Shown here: positions 1 to 5,485 of the stretch, piece by piece
Position numbering within the stretch: the stretch's first letter is position 1
Layout of the letters: the number at the start of each line of letters is the position of its first letter
Source: Oscillospiraceae bacterium
GTDB taxonomy: Bacteria > Bacillota > Clostridia > Oscillospirales > Oscillospiraceae
Direction of reading: 5' to 3'
Assembly: GCA_009786775.1 (NCBI GenBank)
Contig: WQRL01000111.1
Span: forward strand, 1 to 6,339
Length of the DNA: 6,339 nucleotides
Program-made: the position numbers and the translations under genes
The notes under the pieces: model-generated
What the model was told of the DNA's origin: nothing
The model's input: the letters and a program-made list of their open reading frames with translations, nothing else
Databases searched by the model: none

Positions 1-30
1 CTAGCAGAAGCGGTTAACAGCGTAAAATAA
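1..30 (+). CDS. Possible 3' end of an upstream gene (partial)
   Basis: Reading from base 1 in frame 1 gives LAEAVNSVK followed by TAA at 28-30. The other two plus-strand frames hit stops almost at once (TAG at 2-4, TAA at 15-17). The short peptide looks like an ordinary C-terminal helix, and a promoter begins ten bases later, which fits a gene boundary. Nine codons are far too few to identify a product, and the open frame could be chance. Confidence 0.3.
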   Translation, partial: LAEAVNSVK

Positions 31-39
31 CTGAATAAA

Positions 40-68
40 TTGCTTTCTTATGAAGTTTCTGATATAGT
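40..68 (+). promoter_or_regulatory. Promoter of the 59-aa membrane protein gene
   Basis: A -35 element TTGCTT (40-45) is separated by exactly 17 bases from a -10 element TATAGT (63-68). The -10 is preceded by TGA, giving an extended -10 (TGnTATAnT). Transcription should start near 75, leaving a leader of about 27 nt before the ATG at 102. This is a good match to the vegetative sigma-70/sigma-A consensus. The same TGATATAGT block occurs in the promoter at 2197-2225. Confidence 0.65.
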
Positions 69-85
69 TGGTGCATCACATTTGT

Positions 86-90
86 GGAGG
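86..90 (+). promoter_or_regulatory. Shine-Dalgarno GGAGG deciding the start at 102
   Basis: GGAGG lies 11 bases before the ATG at 102. An in-frame GTG at 84 overlaps this motif and so has no ribosome binding site at a usable distance. That argues for the ATG. Confidence 0.7.
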
Positions 91-101
91 TTGTTGCGTG
101 T

Positions 102-281
102 ATGAAAACCCTTCTTATTAGCCTTGCAGGTGCCTTTGTAGGCGCTTCGCTGGCGGCACTGTTTTCGATACGTGTATTCGGCATAAATAGTGGCTGGATG
201 TACATTGTTTTTATTATTGCCCTAGCTATTCTTGGTGCGCGTGCAGCGAGAGCAATTTATATGAAAGCAAAAAAGAAGTAG
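102..281 (+). CDS. Small two-helix membrane protein, function unknown
   Basis: This gene encodes 59 residues and I do not recognise a named family. Residues 4-22 and 32-47 are hydrophobic and should form two membrane helices joined by a short turn (SIRVFGINSG). The first helix carries a GxxxG-type small-residue motif (G10/G14) followed by A15, A18 and A19, which suggests close helix packing or oligomerisation. The C-terminus is strongly basic (RAARAIYMKAKKK) and is predicted to be cytoplasmic. The ATG at 102 is preferred over the GTG at 84 because the GGAGG at 86-90 precedes it properly. The gene has its own near-consensus promoter and is followed directly by hairpins, so it appears to be monocistronic. 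The promoter, ribosome binding site and terminator make it a credible real gene despite its size. The hydrophobic N-terminus could alternatively be an uncleaved signal anchor. Confidence 0.75.
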   Translation: MKTLLISLAGAFVGASLAALFSIRVFGINSGWMYIVFIIALAILGARAARAIYMKAKKK

Positions 282-289
282 CTTATAAC

Positions 290-324
290 TGCTGACAAGC
301 CCGCTTTGCCGGGATTTGTCAGCA
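290..324 (+). terminator. Hairpin following the small membrane protein gene
   Basis: TGCTGACAA (290-298) pairs with TTGTCAGCA (316-324). An inner CCCG/CGGG stem extends the helix. It begins nine bases after the stop codon. The 3' flank is AAAAATTT rather than a clean T-run, so it is a weaker intrinsic terminator than the next hairpin and the two may act in series. Confidence 0.5.
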
Positions 325-332
325 AAAATTTG

Positions 333-381
333 TACTGAAACTAGGCGGCACTCCCAACGGGAGTGCCGCCTAGTTTCAGTA
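333..381. terminator. Bidirectional terminator, perfect 23-bp hairpin
   Basis: Bases 333-355 are perfectly complementary to 359-381, leaving only a three-base loop (AAC). On the plus strand the hairpin is followed by TGTTTTTA. On the minus strand it is followed by CAAATTTTT. It lies between the convergent ends of the small membrane protein gene (281) and the antiporter gene (400), so it can end transcription from both sides. Confidence 0.85.
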
Positions 382-399
382 TGTTTTTAATTAGAACAC

Positions 400-2067
400 T
401 TAGTCTGCTGGTACGTAAGGGACAATTTTCTTTTGCCTGCTCCTTGCGAATACAGCAACCAAAGCTATTGCAACGAGGAAGGCGGCGTAGCCGAGCCATA
501 CTATTCCTGTAAGGCCGAATACGAGGTAACCAATGGCTGCTAGAACCGCTGCTATGATTGCATATGGCATTTGTGAACGCCAGTGATCAATAGTTTTACA
601 GGTTGTTCCGGCTGCGGCCAAGACTGTTGTGTCAGAAATCGGTGAGGAGTGGTCGCCCCAAACAGCACCGGAGAGAACAGCAGACATTGCCGGCAGAAGC
701 ATGTGCATGTTATCTGTGTATGAAACAACAGCACCTGCGATTGGCAGAACGAGGGCGAATGTGCCCCAAGATGTACCGATGGCGAAAGCCAGAAGTGCGG
801 CGGCTACAAACATTATAAGCGGAATAAGACCCGCGCCAATGCCTGCGTTATATATTGTGGTGCCTACAAATGAGCCAAGCCCTAGATATCCGACTGATCT
901 GGCAATTGTCCAAGATAGAACCAAGATGCAGATTGCGCCCATCATACAGCGCGGGCCGGCGATAAGTGCTTTTCTAAATTGCTCTTTTGTTACTGCGCCG
1001 TTTTTGACATGCCTTGCGCCTATGAGTATTGCAGCAACAGCAGATGCAATGCCGCCCAGGGTCAAGGATATAGACAAACTCCAGTTTCCAAAGACTGTGA
1101 AGAGCCAGTATGCCTCTCCGCCGAAAGCGTCATTTCTAATAGCGCCTTGAATGCCTGTGGCAAACATGCCGCCGACTGTGAAAACAAACAGAATGATAAT
1201 CGGAGTCCAGAAATCCCAAACTGAACCTTTAGTGGACTGTGTGCCACTCAAAAGACCTTCTGCTACTAAGTCAGCAGCATCATCTTCGCCTGTTTCATGA
1301 AACTTCTCTTGGAATGATGTCATGCTGAAGATGTTGAAGTCCCACTTGATAGTAACCAAAACCATGCCGATCGCAGCAAAGACATAGAAGTGGTACGGAA
1401 CCATCATAAGGAAGTCAATGAAGATGTTACGGTCATAGTAAAGGCCGAGGCTTTCATAAACTGTGGTAATGTTACCCATGATGGCGACCGCCCAGCTCGA
1501 TACAGGGGCGGCGATACAGATGGGTGCCGCAATGGAGTCTACGATGTAGGAAGTGCGTGCGCGTGAAAGGCGGTGTTTGTCGCCAAGTGTTTTTGCGATA
1601 GTACCGTTGACCATTGCGTTGAAGTAGTCGTCAATCATCAGGAGGATACCGGTGAGAACTGACAAGTACTGCACGCCCTTACGTGACTTGACTCGCTTGG
1701 AAACTGCCGCAACGAAGGCTTGCGCCCCACCTGACAATATGACCATGCTTGTAATAAATCCAAGGCCAATGAGGAAGATTATGATGGATGCGTGCCAGCG
1801 GTTAAATACACCCAGAAATGCACCCTGTGCGCCCGGGTCAAACAATACCCCCATGAATGTGCGCTCTGTGAGCATGAATGTGTCGAACACGTGAAAATCT
1901 GCGGCGATGAAGTTTGCTGAAACAATACCCACTACCATTGATACCAAGATGCGTCTTGTGAGGTAAACACATAGGACTGTAAGCAAAATAGGTATCAGTG
2001 TCCAGATGGTTTCAGCCAAGGGTATGTACTCCGTTATCCTTCCTATTACTTCTGAGTTCAGTGCCAT
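400..2067 (-). CDS. NhaC-family Na+/H+ antiporter-like membrane protein
   Basis: A 555-residue polytopic inner-membrane protein of the NhaC-type Na+/H+ antiporter superfamily (Pfam Na_H_antiporter). Members exchange Na+ for H+, and some exchange organic acids or amino acids, using the ion gradient. About 11-13 hydrophobic segments are visible. Conserved-looking polar blocks within the membrane are IDDYFN (145-150), APVSSW (187-192), GTSWGTF (431-437) and GDHSSPISDTT (471-481). The last two are characteristic of the family and probably line the ion path. An acidic hydrophilic loop spans roughly 250-285, and the C-terminus is short and basic. I chose the ATG at 2067 because AGGGAG at 2079-2084 precedes it; the in-frame TTG at 2088 overlaps that site. 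The gene is monocistronic with its own promoter and terminator. Family assignment is firm, but the exact substrate (Na+/H+ alone or an amino- or carboxylic-acid exchange) cannot be read from the sequence. Confidence 0.92.
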   Translation of the reverse strand: MALNSEVIGRITEYIPLAETIWTLIPILLTVLCVYLTRRILVSMVVGIVSANFIAADFHVFDTFMLTERTFMGVLFDPGAQGAFLGVFNRWHASIIIFLIGLGFITSMVILSGGAQAFVAAVSKRVKSRKGVQYLSVLTGILLMIDDYFNAMVNGTIAKTLGDKHRLSRARTSYIVDSIAAPICIAAPVSSWAVAIMGNITTVYESLGLYYDRNIFIDFLMMVPYHFYVFAAIGMVLVTIKWDFNIFSMTSFQEKFHETGEDDAADLVAEGLLSGTQSTKGSVWDFWTPIIILFVFTVGGMFATGIQGAIRNDAFGGEAYWLFTVFGNWSLSISLTLGGIASAVAAILIGARHVKNGAVTKEQFRKALIAGPRCMMGAICILVLSWTIARSVGYLGLGSFVGTTIYNAGIGAGLIPLIMFVAAALLAFAIGTSWGTFALVLPIAGAVVSYTDNMHMLLPAMSAVLSGAVWGDHSSPISDTTVLAAAGTTCKTIDHWRSQMPYAIIAAVLAAIGYLVFGLTGIVWLGYAAFLVAIALVAVFARSRQKKIVPYVPAD

Positions 2068-2078
2068 TTTATTTTTGT

Positions 2079-2084
2079 CTCCCT
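2079..2084 (-). promoter_or_regulatory. Shine-Dalgarno AGGGAG deciding the antiporter start
   Basis: On the minus strand AGGGAG lies 11 bases before the ATG at 2067. The alternative in-frame TTG at 2088 lies immediately upstream of and overlaps the purine run, and has no motif of its own at the right distance. Confidence 0.7.
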
Positions 2085-2108
2085 TCAAATATTTTTAACA
2101 CTTAAAAC

Positions 2109-2137
2109 AATATACACAATGAAGCTGAATTTGTCTA
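2109..2137 (-). promoter_or_regulatory. Promoter of the antiporter gene
   Basis: On the minus strand, TAGACA (2132-2137, five of six bases matching TTGACA) is followed after exactly 17 bases by TATATT (2109-2114, five of six matching TATAAT). The start should be near 2102, giving a leader of about 35 nt. That is too short for a typical riboswitch, so any control probably acts at the promoter. The assignment is by consensus only. Confidence 0.6.
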
Positions 2138-2196
2138 TAGGTTATTTCGCAATAAAAGCACAGATTTAATTCAATTTCATCCGTTTTGGCTGAAGT

Positions 2197-2225
2197 TTGC
2201 AGTTTTTATAAATTCATGATATAGT
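2197..2225 (+). promoter_or_regulatory. Promoter of the 179-aa membrane protein gene
   Basis: TTGCAG (2197-2202) and TATAGT (2220-2225) are separated by 17 bases. TGA precedes the -10, making it an extended -10. The start should be near 2232, leaving a leader of about 95 nt before the ATG at 2327. The leader contains short GC-rich complementary runs (CAGG/CCTG around 2268-2280) but no riboswitch class I recognise. This promoter and the antiporter promoter are back to back within the same intergenic region. Confidence 0.65.
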
Positions 2226-2326
2226 CAGGTTGCAAAAAAACTTTGATATATTTTGGTGAAGTTAAGCAGGGGGCGTCCTGGACTTGTTCCGTTTTGTGCC
2301 CTGTGGGGAAAGGCGTGATTATTTTT

Positions 2327-2866
2327 ATGAAAAAAAGTGCGAGTAAACGGCGCAGGCCGGTTACAAAAATGGCCCTATACCTACGGGCTATGCGCATTTC
2401 GCTTTGGCTGACTATTACCTTCTTTGTGCTTATTTTGCTCATGGCATTAATGGGGGATGCAAATATCGAAGCAGGGCTGCAAAGCGTACTCCTGTTTGCC
2501 GGAGGCAGTACTCTAATCTTTTTTGCAATTTTGCTTATAATTTTATCCCCCCTTGTTTTGCAAGACCTCAGCCGCATAAGAAACCAGGAGAAGCATTATG
2601 GGTTTAGCTTCAACGAGGAAATGAAGCGGCTTGATGTTAGGCAGTTTGCTTATACGGATGAGCAGTGGCTTGTCCTAGTGAGCAGGTTCCGGGTGTATGC
2701 GTATAGAAAGGGTTTTCTAACTGAATTTGGCTTTCAGCGAAAATCGCTCCTGGGCAAGAAAATGGAAGCAAAAATTATGGCTGCGTGTGCAGATGGCAAA
2801 ACCCGCATACTCACAGGCGGCGGCGCAACACTATCAGCAATACAAGACTGGGCACAAAGTCCGTAA
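2327..2866 (+). CDS. Two-helix membrane protein with cytoplasmic C-terminal domain, unknown function
   Basis: This gene encodes 179 residues and I do not recognise the family. The first 23 residues are very basic (KKSASKRRR at 2-10). Two hydrophobic helices follow at about 24-42 and 53-77, separated by a short loop (MGDANIEAG), so both termini should be cytoplasmic. Residues 78-179 are a soluble mixed alpha/beta stretch containing DEQWLVLVSRFRVYAYRKGF (111-130), a lysine-rich segment (RKSLLGKKMEAK, 138-149) and a glycine turn (TGGGAT) near the end. The pattern of two helices followed by a small soluble domain resembles bacterial YcxB/PH-like membrane proteins only in outline, so no function is assigned. 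The ATG at 2327 follows GGGGAAAGG (2305-2313) at a somewhat long distance. A GTG at 2315 and a TTG at 2243 are in frame, but the first is too close to the purine run and the second has none. The gene is monocistronic. Confidence 0.75.
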   Translation: MKKSASKRRRPVTKMALYLRAMRISLWLTITFFVLILLMALMGDANIEAGLQSVLLFAGGSTLIFFAILLIILSPLVLQDLSRIRNQEKHYGFSFNEEMKRLDVRQFAYTDEQWLVLVSRFRVYAYRKGFLTEFGFQRKSLLGKKMEAKIMAACADGKTRILTGGGATLSAIQDWAQSP

Positions 2867-2878
2867 AAACACAAAAAG

Positions 2879-2915
2879 AGTGCATCCCGAGGCTTATTTA
2901 ACCTTGAGATGCACT
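2879..2915 (-). terminator. Terminator of the M23 / HD-GYP operon
   Basis: Bases 2879-2892 pair with 2902-2915 over 14 positions, with one C-A mismatch and one G-U pair, around a nine-base loop. On the minus strand the stem is followed by CTCTTTTTGTGTTTTTA, a strong U-tract, so the main role is to end the leftward operon whose stop is at 2965. The U-tract overlaps the stop codon of the convergent plus-strand gene. On the plus strand the 3' flank is TGTTATATG, so termination in that direction would be weaker. Confidence 0.8.
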
Positions 2916-2942
2916 TGTTATATGTGTAGCATATTTGTCTTA

Positions 2943-2964
2943 ATAAGCAGCACCATAAGCAGCA
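2943..2964. repeat. Short tandem repeat ATAAGCAGCA (two copies)
   Basis: ATAAGCAGCA occurs at 2943-2952 and again at 2955-2964, a 12-base period. It directly abuts the 3' side of the HD-GYP stop codon. Two short copies are most simply a small slippage duplication with no evident function. Confidence 0.5.
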
Positions 2965-4203
2965 TCAGCCGTGAAAATCGCTAAACTCCTCAAGGGCGTT
3001 TCTCTGCGCTGCAATACGCACGTCATTTACCAGTGGGAAGTTTTCACGGACAAGTGCCACAATTTGCTGGTCTATGGAGCCGTTGGCGACCATGTTGTCC
3101 AAGACTTTGAGGGCACTTTCGGCATTCATTCCTTCACGGTAAGGCCTGTCCTCCGTGATGGCCGTGAAAATATCCGCAACAGCCATAATCCGGGCCAGTT
3201 TGGGGATGTCGTCGCCCTTGACGTGAAATGGATAGCCATTGCCGTTTAACTTCTCATGGTGAAAAGCCGCCCAGTCGGCTATGTTTTCAAGCCCCCTTAT
3301 CCTGCCTAGGATGACACGGGTGTAGTAGGTGTGCTTTCTCATCTCGTTGAGTTCCTCGTCATTGAGGGCGGCGTTTTTTTCCAAAATGTCGTTAGAAACA
3401 GCGAGCTTGCCTAAATCATGCAGGAAGCCTGCAATTTCCATGAGCCTGCACTCGCGCTCAGAGAAGCCTGAAAGTCTTGTGAGCACTTCAGCCACCGCTG
3501 CCACCCCGCTTGAGTGGGTGGAGGTGAAGCGGCTTCTACAGTCGATGAAATTGGCCACGACTTTGGCAAAGCCTTTGAGCGTATCCAAGTGTATGACTTT
3601 CTTCGTGGAACTCATTTTGCCTGCCAGCACATTGCTCATTGAGAGGGAACAGGTTTCAATCCAAATGTATTCAATTGAAGCCAGGCGCTCAAGAGCTTCA
3701 AGAGTGCCGGGGTGAAATGTGCCTTTGCTCTTGTTGATCTTTTCCATTATTCCAGAAATTTGCTCTAAAACTTCTTTTTTGTCATTGAGCACAACGGAAA
3801 CCCTGTCGGCCAGGTGCAAAATGTAGCTGCCGGTGGGGATATCGGATGTGGGGTCATAAGGTGTGTGATGGTAGCGGATGATTTCTGCGGCTCTGCTTAG
3901 TGGCTCAAAGCCCTTTAGCAGCCTGTAGCCCATCTCTGCATGTGAGTCACAGCCGCTGTCCTTAAACTCTTCGCTGACGATTTTCAGCCGTTCCGAGGCA
4001 GTGAAAGCACCGATATCATGCAAAATAGCTGCCAAGACGATGTCGCGGATGTCATCGTCGGGCAGTCCCATTTCCATAGAGATAGCGTAAGACAAGTACG
4101 CTACCTTTTTGTGGTGGTTGTTAAGAGCCGGTGAAACCAGGTCGATTGATTCAGAGATGCAGGATGCAAAATCGAAAATCGAAAATTCACTGTCTGTAAA
4201 CAT
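2965..4203 (-). CDS. Tandem HD / HD-GYP domain protein, predicted cyclic-di-GMP phosphodiesterase
   Basis: A 412-residue cytoplasmic protein with two metal-dependent HD phosphohydrolase domains and no receiver, PAS, GAF or membrane segment. The N-terminal HD domain (about 25-140) keeps candidate ligands H30/H31, H62-D63 (HDIGA), H88, H112/H113 and D133. The C-terminal domain (about 205-400) is HD-GYP: H230, HDLGK (262-266), H291, HHEKLNGNGYP (315-325), D344 and RPYR (353-356). HD-GYP enzymes hydrolyse cyclic-di-GMP to pGpG or GMP. The usual DG before GYP is NG here. The residue four before H230 is F226 rather than the glutamate seen in trinuclear-metal enzymes, so a two-metal centre is more likely (inference). 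GGAGGG at 4211-4216, seven bases before the ATG at 4203, fixes the start; the in-frame TTG at 4218 overlaps it. The gene begins 25 bp after the M23 gene and shares its promoter and terminator. Activity on another nucleotide cannot be excluded. Confidence 0.9.
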   Translation of the reverse strand: MFTDSEFSIFDFASCISESIDLVSPALNNHHKKVAYLSYAISMEMGLPDDDIRDIVLAAILHDIGAFTASERLKIVSEEFKDSGCDSHAEMGYRLLKGFEPLSRAAEIIRYHHTPYDPTSDIPTGSYILHLADRVSVVLNDKKEVLEQISGIMEKINKSKGTFHPGTLEALERLASIEYIWIETCSLSMSNVLAGKMSSTKKVIHLDTLKGFAKVVANFIDCRSRFTSTHSSGVAAVAEVLTRLSGFSERECRLMEIAGFLHDLGKLAVSNDILEKNAALNDEELNEMRKHTYYTRVILGRIRGLENIADWAAFHHEKLNGNGYPFHVKGDDIPKLARIMAVADIFTAITEDRPYREGMNAESALKVLDNMVANGSIDQQIVALVRENFPLVNDVRIAAQRNALEEFSDFHG

Positions 4204-4210
4204 GGGTGCG

Positions 4211-4216
4211 CCCTCC
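4211..4216 (-). promoter_or_regulatory. Shine-Dalgarno GGAGGG deciding the HD-GYP start
   Basis: On the minus strand GGAGGG lies seven bases before the ATG at 4203, an ideal arrangement. The upstream in-frame TTG (4218) overlaps the motif and would add only five residues. The site lies in the 25-bp gap after the M23 stop codon and supports translation of the second gene of the operon. Confidence 0.85.
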
Positions 4217-4228
4217 AATTCTCATTTT

Positions 4229-5284
4229 CTACCCAGCTATCCGTGGCAAATAATCCAGCGGATTTACAGGGGAGCCGTTTATTATTACTTCAAAATGTAG
4301 ATGAGGGCCGCTGACTCTGCCTGTGGTGCCCGTTTTTGCAATGAGTTCCCCTTGGGCGACCCTCTGACCGGCGCGGACAAGGTTTTCGGAGTTATGTGCA
4401 TATAGTGTGACTATGCCGTTGTCATGCTCGATTTTGATTTTATTGCCATAGGCACCGCTCCGGCCTGAAAAGATTACTTCTCCGCCGTCGGCAGCGAAAA
4501 CCGGGGTTCCGTGGGGGCCTGAGATATCAATGCCCCTGTGGTTGCTCGAACCGACTGTGGTGCGCCGGGGGCCGAATAGGGAGCTGAGCCTGCCTTCTAC
4601 AGGCCAGACGAATGTACCTGTGGAAGCTGTTGGGTCACGGCCGTCTTCAAGGCTGGAGGCTGGGGCTGCGAAATCAGGAGTGTCGCCGCTAAAGGATATA
4701 ATCTGCCCTTTTGTGGCCCGGACGCTCTCGTGTACGATGATTTCCTCATTTGCAAGCAATGTGATGCCTGAGAGCTGGAAGTCTGCTGCGGAGATAAGCG
4801 GTGCGGGCTCCAAAGGGGGCAGTGAGTCAACAGGGCTAAACTCGGAGTAGTCGATCTGCAAAGCCAGTGGCTCCGCCGTGGTTTCGTAGTCCTCTACGGT
4901 GTTTTTTGATGTGCTGTCCGTCAGATAGGGGTCAAAATAAAAGCCCTCAAGAGGCTGCGCAAAATCCTTAATCTCAATATAATCCAAATCCGCAGAAAAT
5001 GCAACTCCAACCGGCGTGGGATAATAAGCCTGCCCAGCTTGTGTTTTGGCTTCTTGCGTAGGTGGTTGGTATTTGTAAGTTGGTGCGCTTGAACTTACGA
5101 TTGCCGCATGTGCGGGTATGACAGTCAGTATTAAAGTCGCTGCTGCACCGAAAACGTATGGAGCAATGGTGCGGGCGTTTACATTTATGTGTGCGTGTCT
5201 AAGTTTCTTTGCTAGTGCTGGTGCCGTGTATTTTCGGGCGATTTTATTGCCGATTGCGTTAAGAGCCTTTCGTAGGCTATTCAT
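4229..5284 (-). CDS. Exported M23 (LytM-type) peptidoglycan metallopeptidase
   Basis: A 351-residue protein with a C-terminal M23 zinc endopeptidase domain (about 225-346) that cleaves peptide cross-links of peptidoglycan outside the membrane. The zinc and catalytic residues are intact: H249 and D253 in NHRGID, H297 in YAHN, and H328/H330 in GPHLHF. The N-terminus has a basic stretch of about 41 residues and then a hydrophobic segment (about 42-58) ending PAHA|A. It could be a signal peptide cleaved after A60 or an anchor; the n-region is unusually long. Residues 62-222 form a Pro-, Ser- and acidic-rich linker with no LysM or SH3 repeat visible; in related clostridial proteins a G5 domain often sits here, but I do not see one. 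The ATG at 5284 follows AAGGTG (5290-5295) at five bases. It is the first gene of the operon with the HD-GYP protein, under the promoter at 5359-5387. The family is certain; the substrate bond and physiological role are not. Confidence 0.93.
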   Translation of the reverse strand: MNSLRKALNAIGNKIARKYTAPALAKKLRHAHINVNARTIAPYVFGAAATLILTVIPAHAAIVSSSAPTYKYQPPTQEAKTQAGQAYYPTPVGVAFSADLDYIEIKDFAQPLEGFYFDPYLTDSTSKNTVEDYETTAEPLALQIDYSEFSPVDSLPPLEPAPLISAADFQLSGITLLANEEIIVHESVRATKGQIISFSGDTPDFAAPASSLEDGRDPTASTGTFVWPVEGRLSSLFGPRRTTVGSSNHRGIDISGPHGTPVFAADGGEVIFSGRSGAYGNKIKIEHDNGIVTLYAHNSENLVRAGQRVAQGELIAKTGTTGRVSGPHLHFEVIINGSPVNPLDYLPRIAG

Positions 5285-5315
5285 TTATTCACCTTCATAA
5301 CTTCTTTGGAAATTA

Positions 5316-5351
5316 GTAACATTTCGGGAACTGAAAGTTACAAAATGTTAC
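5316..5351 (-). promoter_or_regulatory. Inverted repeat GTAACATTT at the M23 transcription start, candidate operator or 5' hairpin
   Basis: GTAACATTT (5316-5324) and AAATGTTAC (5343-5351) are perfect inverted repeats separated by 18 bases. The space between them holds another GTTAC (5337-5341 region), directly repeated with the second arm. The right arm ends at about 5352, where transcription from the promoter at 5359-5387 should begin. It could therefore be a repressor site over +1 or a hairpin at the very 5' end of the mRNA that stabilises it. The sequence alone does not choose between them. Confidence 0.5.
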
Positions 5352-5358
5352 CTTTGGT

Positions 5359-5387
5359 ATAGTACACCTGTTTTCGCAATTTGTCAA
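5359..5387 (-). promoter_or_regulatory. Promoter of the M23 / HD-GYP operon
   Basis: On the minus strand a perfect TTGACA (5382-5387) is followed after exactly 17 bases by TACTAT (5359-5364), four of six matching TATAAT. The predicted start is near 5352, giving a leader of about 68 nt before the ATG at 5284. No second promoter was seen before the HD-GYP gene, so both genes probably depend on this one. Confidence 0.7.
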
Positions 5388-5423
5388 CATGAAATTATGA
5401 ATTTTTGAGTATTTTTCTGTGCG

Positions 5424-5480
5424 TCGGGTGTTAGCTGAAGCAAACAACCCGCCGCCGTCAGGGTTGCTTTGCGCACCCGA
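5424..5480. repeat. Two-tier palindrome between the M23 promoter and the kce terminator
   Basis: An outer stem TCGGGTG (5424-5430) pairs perfectly with CACCCGA (5474-5480). Inside it, GCAAACAACCC (5440-5450) pairs with GGGTTGCTTTGC (5461-5472) with one bulged C, around a GC-rich ten-base loop. On either strand this would fold into a stable two-level structure. It has no clear T-run on its minus-strand 3' side, so it is not an obvious intrinsic terminator. It could be a REP-like element, a second attenuating structure after the BKACE gene, or part of a small RNA. Confidence 0.55.
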
Positions 5481-5485
5481 AAAGC

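Noticed and set aside
14..205. 63-codon minus-strand frame opposite the small membrane protein gene, considered as a toxin-antitoxin partner
   Set aside because: The plus strand has a promoter, Shine-Dalgarno and terminator, while the minus strand has none. There is no sign of an antisense RNA promoter, so a type I toxin-antitoxin reading is unsupported.
629..1150. 173-codon open frame on the plus strand inside the antiporter gene
   Set aside because: It lies wholly antisense to a well-conserved membrane protein gene, has no ribosome binding site or promoter of its own, and its translation lacks recognisable domain features. It is a frame shadow.
2243..2326. TTG at 2243 as the start of the 179-aa protein, adding 28 residues
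   Set aside because: The TTG lies only about 11 bases after the predicted transcription start with no purine motif before it, and the added residues are not membrane- or signal-like. The ATG at 2327 starts a typical basic N-terminus.
2232..2326. Riboswitch or attenuator in the 95-nt leader of the 179-aa gene
   Set aside because: Only short, competing GC-rich pairings are visible, with no terminator-antiterminator pair and no recognised aptamer core.
2206..2577. 123-codon minus-strand open frame across the start of the 179-aa gene
   Set aside because: It overlaps the plus-strand promoter, leader and membrane helices antisense. It has no promoter or ribosome binding site and an implausible basic composition.
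3329..3715. 128-codon plus-strand open frame inside the HD-GYP gene
   Set aside because: Antisense to conserved HD motifs, with a Ser/Leu-rich translation typical of a complementary-strand shadow and no start signals.
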